From NCBI GenBank assembly GCA_003248395.1, contig QFNA01000055.1, positions 1-11,554 of the forward strand: a stretch of DNA of 11,554 nucleotides. Reading direction: 5' to 3'. The position numbers and the translations under genes were made by a program. Below the pieces are notes generated by a model that was not told the origin of the DNA, made no database searches, and saw only the letters and a program-made list of their open reading frames with translations. Each line of letters opens with the position of its first letter. The stretch's first letter is position 1. Positions 1 to 6,193 of this stretch are shown here, one piece after another. Source of the DNA: Citromicrobium sp. (lineage in GTDB: Bacteria > Pseudomonadota > Alphaproteobacteria > Sphingomonadales > Sphingomonadaceae).

Positions 1-1
1 C

Positions 2-76
2 CGCGTCGACTACATCGCTCCCGCCGTGGACGAAGACGAAGAAGACGAGGCGGCCGACGAAGCGCCAGCGGCGTGA
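2..76 (+). CDS. C-terminal end of an unidentified protein with an acidic tail (partial)
   Basis: The frame ending at the TGA at 74-76 is open from the window edge and encodes the last 24 residues of a protein that starts upstream. The visible tail begins RVDYIAPAV and continues as a run rich in Asp, Glu and Ala. That composition suggests a disordered acidic C-terminus, but it is too short and too low in complexity to identify a family. The stop overlaps the GTG start of the downstream ABC ATPase (GTGA, 73-76), so the two are probably co-transcribed and translationally coupled. The main support for this being coding is that coupled overlap; I do not propose a function. Confidence 0.6.
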   Translation, partial: RVDYIAPAVDEDEEDEAADEAPAA

Positions 77-840
77 CCGATCCGCGTAGCGACGCCGTTC
101 ATTTCGACCGGGTCGTCAAGGCCTATGGCCCGATCAGGGCCGTCGACAATATCACCCTGACGATCGATCGCGGCGCGTTCGTTGCCTTGGTCGGCGCATC
201 GGGCTCCGGCAAATCGACGCTCCTGAAAACGGTCAATCGCCTGATCGACCTGACCTTGGGCAACGTTGCGGTTTTCGGCGAAAATGTCGATGCCGTCGAC
301 GCCCATGCCCTGCGCCGCCGGATCGGCTACGTCTTCCAGTCGATCGGTCTGTTCCCGCATATGACGGTGGGCGAAAATATCGCAATCGGGCCGCGGATTG
401 CCGGTGGTTCGATCGATCGCGAACATATCGGCGAACTCCTCGACATGGTCGACCTGTCAGCCGACATGATCGACCGGACACCCGATGCGCTGTCGGGCGG
501 GCAGCAGCAGCGTGTCGGCATCGCGCGCGCACTGGCCGGTCATCCCGAACTCCTGTTGATGGACGAACCGTTCGGCGCGCTCGATCCGGTTACGAGAGAC
601 GCGTTGGGGAAACGCGTTCGCGCATTGCATGACGAACTCGGGCTGACGACGGTCATGGTCACGCACGACATGGCGGAAGCGCTTCTCCTCGCCGATCGCG
701 TGCTGGTCATGGAAAGAGGGCAGATCGTGGCGGATGCCGCGCCGGCAGAGCTCCTGGCGGGGAAGGGCGGAGACGTTGCGCAGGCCCTGGTGGCGGTGCC
801 GCGGCGCCAGTCGGAAGAGCTGGCGGAGCTGGCACGATGA
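73..840 (+). CDS. ABC transporter ATP-binding protein, osmoprotectant (OpuCA/ProV-like) type
   Basis: A 255-residue cytoplasmic ATPase that should power the permease encoded next. Visible motifs, in order, are Walker A GASGSGKST (41-49), the Q-loop glutamine near 89, signature LSGGQQQR (140-147), Walker B LLLMDEP (160-166), D-loop GALD (168-171) and the switch histidine H198 in VTHDM. All catalytic elements are intact. The sequence resembles ATPases of quaternary-amine importers (glycine betaine, carnitine, choline). It stops shortly after the nucleotide-binding domain, so the C-terminal CBS pair found in many OpuA/OpuC/ProV ATPases, linked there to ionic-strength sensing, is absent. The GTG start at 73 overlaps the upstream stop and has no strong Shine-Dalgarno sequence, so translation is probably coupled. 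Its TGA overlaps the next ATG (ATGA, 837-840). ATPase identity is near certain; the substrate is inferred from the partner gene. Confidence 0.93.
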   Translation: MTDPRSDAVHFDRVVKAYGPIRAVDNITLTIDRGAFVALVGASGSGKSTLLKTVNRLIDLTLGNVAVFGENVDAVDAHALRRRIGYVFQSIGLFPHMTVGENIAIGPRIAGGSIDREHIGELLDMVDLSADMIDRTPDALSGGQQQRVGIARALAGHPELLLMDEPFGALDPVTRDALGKRVRALHDELGLTTVMVTHDMAEALLLADRVLVMERGQIVADAAPAELLAGKGGDVAQALVAVPRRQSEELAELAR

Positions 841-2375
841 CGGCTCTCTGGCAGGCGCTGCGCCAGCTCGGCGACGAGCTCGCAGCCCATATCGTGCTCT
901 CGGCTGCAGCGATCGCGCTCGGCATCGCGCTGGCCCTGCCGCTTGCGGTCTGGGCGAGCCGGTCGCGCCATGTGGCACGCATCGCGCTGTCGTTCGCCAG
1001 TCTGGTGCAGACCATTCCCGCGCTGGCGCTGCTGGCGCTCTTCTTCCCCCTCCTCCTGAGCCTTCGCAGCGTGTTTGGCGAGGGGCTGCCGACGCTCGGC
1101 TTTCTGCCGGCCTTGCTGGCGCTCGCGCTCTATGCGCTCCTTCCCATCCTGCGCAACGCCGTGACGGCGCAGGCGAACCTCGACCCCGGCGTGATGGAGG
1201 CGGCGAAGGGCATCGGCATGACCTTTCGCCAGCGCCTGCTGCTCGTCGAAGCGCCGCTGTCGGCCCCCTTCGTCATGGCGGGAATTCGCACCGCCGCGGT
1301 CTGGACGATCGGCGCGGCGACGCTTGCCACCACCATCGGGCAAAAGAGTCTCGGTGATCCGATTTTCGCCGGACTGCAGACGCAGAACTGGGTGCTGGTG
1401 CTGGCTGGTTGCCTTGCCAGCGCAGCGCTCGCACTCGTTGCCGACAGTCTGCTCGGGCTGGTGGAGCGGGGGTTTCGCGAACGGCGAAAAGCGCTCTGGA
1501 TCGGCGGTATTCTGGCCGTTGCGGTGGGTGTCATCGGGGCGCTTGCGGCGCAGTCGGGTGCTGCCGAGCGCGAGGACCGCATCGTGATTGGGGCGAAGAG
1601 CTTCTCCGAACAATACATCCTTTCGCGACTGATGGGAAAGCGGCTGGAGGAAGCGGGCTTCGATGTCGCCTATCGCGACAGTCTCGGTTCTGCCGTGGTG
1701 CATGGGGCGGCGGCGAGCGGGAACGTCGATCTCTACGTGGACTATACCGGGACGATCTGGACCAACCAGATGGGGCGCGAGGATTATCCGCCGCGCGAGG
1801 CGATGTACCGCGGGATCGTCGCCTGGGAAAAGGCCAACACCGGCATGCGCGTGCTGGGTCGGCTCGGTTTCGAAAATGCCTATGGGCTGGCGGTAAAGCG
1901 CGCGACTGCAGAGACCTACGGATTGCAAACCATCACCGATCTGGCGCGAGTGGCGGGCCGAATGACAGTTGGCGGCGATCCCGAGTTCTTTCAGCGGCCC
2001 GAATGGCGTGGGGTGCGCGATGCCTATGGCCTGCGCTTCGCCGCGCAGCGGACCTTTTCGCCGACCTTCATGTACAACGCCCTGAGATCAGGGGAGGTTC
2101 AGGTCATCGGGGCCTACACCTCCGATGGGCGGGTCGCAGCGGACGACCTCGTTTTCCTCGGCGATCCGGAAGGTGCCTTCCCAAATTACGATGCAATCGT
2201 CCTGACCAGCCTGCGTGACCGGCGAGCGAATGCCGCGTTCAGGGCATTGGCACCGATGTTCGGGGCCATCGATGTCGAAACGATGCGCGACGCCAATCTT
2301 TCGGTCGATCGTGCCAGCGACAAGTTGACGTTCGAACAGGCGGCAGCGCGTCTGGCTGAGCGCGTGGGACTCTAG
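837..2375 (+). CDS. Fused ABC permease / osmoprotectant substrate-binding protein
   Basis: A 512-residue fusion joining the membrane and substrate-binding components of a glycine betaine/carnitine/choline-type importer. Residues 1-210 form the permease: hydrophobic segments lie near 17-40, 50-76, 86-104, 146-166 and 184-204, with the EAA coupling loop (EAAKGIGMTF, from 121) facing the ATPase. A basic stretch (RGFRERRK, 211-218) precedes a further hydrophobic segment (about 221-238). From about 248 follows an OpuCC/YehZ-type binding domain, recognisable by GAKSFSEQYIL (252-262), DLYVDYTGT (298-306), ENAYGLAV (346-353) and AYTSDGR (426-432); its Tyr residues are candidates for the aromatic cage that holds a quaternary amine. 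Positive-inside reasoning places the binding domain in the periplasm, tethered by the last helix. GGAG at 825-828 sits 8 nt before the ATG, and the start overlaps the ATPase stop. Permease/binding-protein fusions are known in this family. The exact ligand is not determined. The TAG stop lies on the CTAG shared with the opposing gene. Confidence 0.92.
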   Translation: MTALWQALRQLGDELAAHIVLSAAAIALGIALALPLAVWASRSRHVARIALSFASLVQTIPALALLALFFPLLLSLRSVFGEGLPTLGFLPALLALALYALLPILRNAVTAQANLDPGVMEAAKGIGMTFRQRLLLVEAPLSAPFVMAGIRTAAVWTIGAATLATTIGQKSLGDPIFAGLQTQNWVLVLAGCLASAALALVADSLLGLVERGFRERRKALWIGGILAVAVGVIGALAAQSGAAEREDRIVIGAKSFSEQYILSRLMGKRLEEAGFDVAYRDSLGSAVVHGAAASGNVDLYVDYTGTIWTNQMGREDYPPREAMYRGIVAWEKANTGMRVLGRLGFENAYGLAVKRATAETYGLQTITDLARVAGRMTVGGDPEFFQRPEWRGVRDAYGLRFAAQRTFSPTFMYNALRSGEVQVIGAYTSDGRVAADDLVFLGDPEGAFPNYDAIVLTSLRDRRANAAFRALAPMFGAIDVETMRDANLSVDRASDKLTFEQAAARLAERVGL

Positions 2376-3436
2376 TCGCTTGCCGGGAATCCGGCGCCGC
2401 GCGGCCAGTCGGGCGCGGTGAGCGCCATGACTTTGAACAGCTCGCCCATTTCGTCCGCATGCGTCAGGCGGCGATGCGCGGTCTGGAGGGCCTCTGCCCT
2501 GTCGGGGCGCGCGCGGGCAAGCGTGGTCGTGCGCAGGCCCATGCCGATGGCATCGAGCCATGTACCCTGCGTGGTGCAATCGACCGACAGGCCGGCCCGG
2601 CGCGCGATGGCGGCGAGCGTTGCAAAATCGACATGCGCGGTGAGGTCCATTTCGCCAGGCGCCTCGAAGACGCCGACCTTGCGATGCGTCCGCAGCGCCT
2701 GGAGCGTTTCTCCGGTCCGCATCTGCAGATGGCCGTAATCGACGAACAACGCTACACCGCCCTGCCGGTCGAGCCTTTCGGCGAGAGCGGCAAGGATCGC
2801 CGCCGCCGCCGGGCAGGTTTCGATGACTGTACCGACCGGCTGTTCGCGCAGCGCATCGGGGACCGCGTCGTCCATCGGGTTCGGGCCCGAGGCGAACACG
2901 AAGGACTCGCCATCGAGCGCAACCATGCGTTCGCGCCAGCCTGCCCCGGTCTGCACCAGCTGGCGAATCGGCAGGGCGTCGAGAAATTCGTTGGCGACGA
3001 GCAGTAGCGGCCGGTCTTCGGGCAGGGTGTCGATACTCTCGTGGAACTGCGCCTGTGCGAGCCTGCCCGCCTGCACGTCGCGCAGCGCCTGCGAACCCTC
3101 GACGAAATGGACATCGGGCGCAAGGCCCTGACTGGCCATGGCGCGGAGCGCGTCGCTCGCCAACGTGCCGCGGCCCGGGCCGAGTTCGACATAGGCCGCA
3201 TCGGGCCGGTCGGCGCGCAGCCACAGATCGGTCAGCCACAGCCCGATCATCTCGCCGAACATCTGGCTGATTTCCGGGGCTGTGGTGAAGTCGCCCGCGC
3301 TGCCCAGCGGATCGCGGCTGGCATAATAGCTCGCATTGCTTTCGCCCATGTAGCGTAGCACGGGGATCGGCCCGTCATGCGCGATCAGGCGGCGAAAGCT
3401 GCGGGCGAGGGCGGTGTCGCCGTCGCCCGCGCTCAT
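2372..3436 (-). CDS. Class I SAM-dependent methyltransferase, MidA/NDUFAF7 family (COG1565)
   Basis: A 354-residue soluble protein. Hallmarks of the Methyltransf_28 family are visible: GDFTTAPEISQMFGE (48-62), the SAM-binding glycine motif ELGPGRGTL (84-92), the acidic-strand region HFVEGS (110-115), ANEFLDALP (148-156), FVDYG (231-235) and FKVM near the C-terminus (334-337). Length and motif order match full-length members. In mitochondria, NDUFAF7 dimethylates an arginine of complex I subunit NDUFS2 during assembly; by analogy the bacterial target may be NuoD/NuoCD, but that is inference. The ATG at 3436 overlaps the lgt stop (ATGA on the minus strand). That overlap sets the start against a much longer open frame that continues through lgt and is an artefact. 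There is no clear Shine-Dalgarno sequence, so translation probably depends on lgt. The gene ends on CTAG, shared with the opposing transporter gene. Confidence 0.93.
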   Translation of the reverse strand: MSAGDGDTALARSFRRLIAHDGPIPVLRYMGESNASYYASRDPLGSAGDFTTAPEISQMFGEMIGLWLTDLWLRADRPDAAYVELGPGRGTLASDALRAMASQGLAPDVHFVEGSQALRDVQAGRLAQAQFHESIDTLPEDRPLLLVANEFLDALPIRQLVQTGAGWRERMVALDGESFVFASGPNPMDDAVPDALREQPVGTVIETCPAAAAILAALAERLDRQGGVALFVDYGHLQMRTGETLQALRTHRKVGVFEAPGEMDLTAHVDFATLAAIARRAGLSVDCTTQGTWLDAIGMGLRTTTLARARPDRAEALQTAHRRLTHADEMGELFKVMALTAPDWPRGAGFPASD

Positions 3437-4326
3437 GCGGTCTGCGGTGCGACGGGCTTTGCCCCCCCGACCGGCGGACGCATCAGTGCATAGGCCAGCA
3501 CGCCGATGCCGACCGCCACCATCGGCAGGCTGAGCCATTGCCCCATCGACAGCCCCGTTTCGCGTGCGAATTCGGCGAGCTGCGCATCGGGTTCGCGGAA
3601 GAATTCGTTGATGAAACGGCCCAGCCCCATGCCGATCGTGAACAGGCCGACAAGCAGTCCCGGGCGATAGCGTGCGCGGGTTTTCCAGAACAGCGCGATC
3701 AGCAGCGCGCCGAGCAGCAGGCCTTCGATCCCGGCCTGGTAAAGCTGGCTTGGATGCCGCGCGACATCGCCTCCGCCGGGAAAGACCATTGCCCAGGGCA
3801 CGTCGCTCGCGCGGCCCCACAATTCGCCATTGATGAAGTTCGCGATCCGGCCGAGCATGTAGCCGACCGGCACGTTGACCGCGATATAGTCGCACACGCA
3901 CAGCCAGTTCAGCCCGCCGCGCCAGGCGACCCAGGTAATTGCGGCGAGCACGCCGATTACCCCGCCGTGGAAGCTCATCCCGCCATCCCACAGGCGCAGC
4001 AGGTTCCAGCTGACGAAGCTGTCGTCGGTGAAGGTGGTGAAGAGTTCAGGCTGGTAAAAGGCGGCATAGCCCAGCCTGCCGCCGACGATCACGCCGAGCG
4101 TGCAGTAAAAGAACAGGTCGTCGGCATGACGCTGCGCCATCGGGCTGCCGGGGGCGGCGATCATTTTCGACAGGTGCCAGTAGGCGAACAGGATACCGAG
4201 CAGATAAGCCAGCGAATAATAGCGCAGCTGGAACCCGCCGATGTCGAACAGATAGGGCCTGAGCCCGAGTTCGGCCCACTGGATCGGCTCGCCCGCCGCG
4301 GCAGTCGCGGCCAGTAGTGACAGCAC
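3433..4326 (-). CDS. lgt: Prolipoprotein diacylglyceryl transferase
   Basis: An inner-membrane enzyme of 297 residues. It transfers the diacylglyceryl group of phosphatidylglycerol to the lipobox cysteine of prolipoproteins, the first step of lipoprotein maturation. Family motifs are intact: SFHGGVIGV (118-126), whose histidine H120 corresponds to the essential His of E. coli Lgt; the signature GRIANFINGELWGR (159-172) with the conserved Arg160; HPSQLYQ (191-197); and GRFINEFFREPD (236-247) with conserved arginines. Several hydrophobic helices (about 38-54, 72-90, 120-135, 147-162, 200-215, 224-240, 267-282) fit the multi-spanning topology. The start is GTG at 4324-4326: AAGGGG lies 8 nt upstream and an in-frame TAA sits just ahead (4339-4341), so no upstream start is possible. 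The gene is first in a two-gene unit with the methyltransferase. A run of seven C (plus strand, 3462-3468) lies near its 3' end, with the frame intact. Confidence 0.97.
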   Translation of the reverse strand: MLSLLAATAAAGEPIQWAELGLRPYLFDIGGFQLRYYSLAYLLGILFAYWHLSKMIAAPGSPMAQRHADDLFFYCTLGVIVGGRLGYAAFYQPELFTTFTDDSFVSWNLLRLWDGGMSFHGGVIGVLAAITWVAWRGGLNWLCVCDYIAVNVPVGYMLGRIANFINGELWGRASDVPWAMVFPGGGDVARHPSQLYQAGIEGLLLGALLIALFWKTRARYRPGLLVGLFTIGMGLGRFINEFFREPDAQLAEFARETGLSMGQWLSLPMVAVGIGVLAYALMRPPVGGAKPVAPQTA

Positions 4327-4498
4327 GGATTTATCCCCTTAGAGATTGTCGCGAAGGCCGCATGCACGACCCGTTCGGCCCGGCTTTTGGCACAGCAGGG
4401 GTTTTGGGGAAAGCCTGCGTCGCATCTCTGTCCGCCATGCGCGGAACGGCGTGCGGCAATGTGCCGTGCACATGATGGAGAGAGGACCACACCAGACC
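4327..4498. other. Divergent intergenic region between lgt and the acyl-CoA ligase
   Basis: These 172 bases must carry the promoters for both the leftward lgt unit and the rightward ligase-glnD unit. I could not identify a convincing -35/-10 pair for either direction. It contains GGGGTTTTGGGG at 4398-4409, set inside an imperfect inverted repeat (GCAGG at 4395-4399 against CCTGC at 4414-4418, with TTT/AAA pairing inside). A small hairpin is also present (CGGCA at 4454-4458, TGCCG at 4462-4466). Frames that cross the region show no recognisable protein similarity and start from weak codons, so I treat it as non-coding. Confidence 0.6.
4335..4340 (-). promoter_or_regulatory. Ribosome binding site of lgt
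   Basis: Read on the minus strand this is AAGGGG, 8 nt before the GTG start of lgt. It supports the GTG as the true initiation codon. An in-frame TAA overlaps its upstream edge. Confidence 0.7.
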
Positions 4499-6193
4499 AT
4501 GCCGACCGAACTCGACAAGGATATTCACCGTTTCACCGCCGCCGTGACCGCCCCGGGTCAGATGTTCGAAACGCAGGATATAGAACGGCGGGGCGTCACG
4601 ATGCCCGCATTCGTCAAGGCACCGCCCAGCCTGGCGCATTATTTTGCCCATTTCGCCAATGAGAAAAAGGACGAGGAATTTATCGTCGATGGCGAATTGC
4701 GGCTGACCTTCGGCGAAATCTATGCCGCCGCGACATGCGTGGCGCACGGACTTGCTATCAATCACGGTGTGAAGAAGGGCGACCGCGTCGGCATCGCGGC
4801 GCGCAATTCGGCCAACTGGATGATCGCCTATATGGGCATCATCATGGCCGGCGGCTGCGCCACGCTGCTCAATGGCTGGTGGACGGGCGAAGAGCTCGCC
4901 TATGGCATCGAGCTGTGCGATTGTTCGCTGGTACTGGCCGATCCGCAGCGCGCCGCGCGGCTGGAGGACGAGGATATTTCGGCCGAGGTCCTGGTGTTCG
5001 AACACGGCACGCCGGCGGCGGGTCTCGCCCATTTCTGGGCCGAAGGCGATACGGCGATGACGATGCTGGGCGAGCTTGGGCCCGACGATCTCGCCACGAT
5101 CCTTTATACGTCCGGCTCCACCGGCAAACCCAAGGGTGCCTATTCCGACCATCTCGGCGTCGTGTCGGGCACGATGAACTATGTCGCGCAGACGGCGATG
5201 ATCCTGCAGATCCTGACCGCGCGCGGTGAAGCGCCGACGGTGCAGCCGAGTGCGCTGGTCGCGGTGCCGCTGTTCCATGTGACCGGCGAGATCCCGCTGT
5301 TCCTGCAAAGCTTCGCGTTGGGCCGCAAGCTGGTGCTGATGCCCAAATGGGACCCGCGCGAGGCGCTGCGCCTGCTCGACGAAGAGAAGATTACCTATTT
5401 CGTCGGCGTGCCGTTGATGAGTTACGAAATGGCGATGCATCCCGATCGCGACACTTTCGACCTGTCGAGTTGCAAGAGCTTTGCCGCCGGCGGAGCGCCG
5501 CGCCCGCCCGAGCACGTCACCAAGCTGCGCGAGGCCTTTCCCGAAGGCTTCCCGCTGCTGGGATACGGGCTGACCGAAACCAATGCGGTCGGCTGCGGCA
5601 ATCTGAACGAAAATTACATGGCCAAGCCCGGTTCGACCGGCATGCCGTCGAAGCCGCTGGTCGACCTGGCGATCCTCGACGATGACGGCCGGAAACTGGC
5701 GCAGGGCGACGTGGGCGAAATCTGCATCCGCTCGGTCGCGAATTTCCTCGGCTACTGGAAGAACGAAGAAGCGACTGCCGCCGCCTATACCGAGGATGCC
5801 TATTTCCGCACCGGCGACCTCGGCTATCTCGACGAGGACGATTACCTGTTTATCGTCGACCGCAAGAAGGACATCATCATCCGCGGCGGCGAAAACATCT
5901 CGTGCATCGAGGTGGAGGAGGCGATCTACGCCCATCCCGCGGTTGCCGAATGTTCGGTCTTCGGCATTCCCGACGACCGCTTCGGCGAAGTGCCCGCAGC
6001 GGTCTATCTACCACAAGAGGGCAAGGACCTGACGGCGCAGGATCTGCAAGAATTCCTGGGCGAGCACATCGCCGCCTTCAAGGTGCCGACGCAATTGTGG
6101 CGGGCGCGCGAGCCTCTGCCGCGGTTGGGCACGGAAAAGGTCGACAAGCGCGCGGTCAAGGCCACCTATGCAAAGGAATTCGTGCCGAGTTGA
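4499..6193 (+). CDS. AMP-forming acyl-CoA synthetase/ligase (class I adenylate-forming enzyme)
   Basis: A 564-residue cytoplasmic enzyme expected to activate a carboxylic acid with ATP and pass it to CoA. Motifs in order: the P-loop-like YTSGSTGKPKGA (203-214), SFAAGGAPRPP (327-337), YGLTETNA (356-363), the ATP-ribose aspartate motif YFRTGDLGYLDEDDY (435-449), the hinge region DRKKDIIIRGGENIS (454-468) and the C-terminal catalytic lysine region LPRLGTEKVDK (540-550). Length is normal for the family. In the last motif Glu replaces the usual Gly before the lysine, while the lysine remains. The chain length or nature of the acid cannot be read from the sequence; a medium/long-chain fatty acid or an aromatic acid are both possible. 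The ATG at 4499 is preferred because a purine-rich GGAGAGAGGA (4477-4486) lies about 12 nt upstream and the family's recognisable sequence follows. ATGs at 4472 and 4475 lack a Shine-Dalgarno sequence. Its stop overlaps the glnD start (TTGA). Confidence 0.9.
   Translation: MPTELDKDIHRFTAAVTAPGQMFETQDIERRGVTMPAFVKAPPSLAHYFAHFANEKKDEEFIVDGELRLTFGEIYAAATCVAHGLAINHGVKKGDRVGIAARNSANWMIAYMGIIMAGGCATLLNGWWTGEELAYGIELCDCSLVLADPQRAARLEDEDISAEVLVFEHGTPAAGLAHFWAEGDTAMTMLGELGPDDLATILYTSGSTGKPKGAYSDHLGVVSGTMNYVAQTAMILQILTARGEAPTVQPSALVAVPLFHVTGEIPLFLQSFALGRKLVLMPKWDPREALRLLDEEKITYFVGVPLMSYEMAMHPDRDTFDLSSCKSFAAGGAPRPPEHVTKLREAFPEGFPLLGYGLTETNAVGCGNLNENYMAKPGSTGMPSKPLVDLAILDDDGRKLAQGDVGEICIRSVANFLGYWKNEEATAAAYTEDAYFRTGDLGYLDEDDYLFIVDRKKDIIIRGGENISCIEVEEAIYAHPAVAECSVFGIPDDRFGEVPAAVYLPQEGKDLTAQDLQEFLGEHIAAFKVPTQLWRAREPLPRLGTEKVDKRAVKATYAKEFVPS

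Noticed and set aside
540..1928. A 462-codon minus-strand frame across the ABC transporter genes
   Set aside because: Opposes two coherent transporter genes; its composition (Arg, Gln, His and Ala rich) is that of an antisense shadow.
3437..3991. N-terminal extension of the methyltransferase frame through lgt
   Set aside because: The frame is open but overlaps the conserved Lgt coding sequence. The ATG at 3436, overlapping the lgt stop, begins the recognisable methyltransferase sequence.
4357..4388. GGCCG...CGGCC followed by CTTTT, a terminator-like pattern
   Set aside because: The loop is 14 nt, the stem only 5 bp, and the T-run is short and not directly after the stem. There is also no upstream gene on this strand to terminate.
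4346..4498. N-terminal extension of the ligase from a TTG at 4346
   Set aside because: The extra residues resemble no part of the family, and the TTG has no Shine-Dalgarno sequence. The ATG at 4499 has a purine-rich site upstream.
4331..5935. A 534-codon minus-strand frame across the ligase
   Set aside because: It lies opposite a ligase with all family motifs, and its translation has no recognisable domain. It also covers the lgt upstream region without plausible initiation signals.
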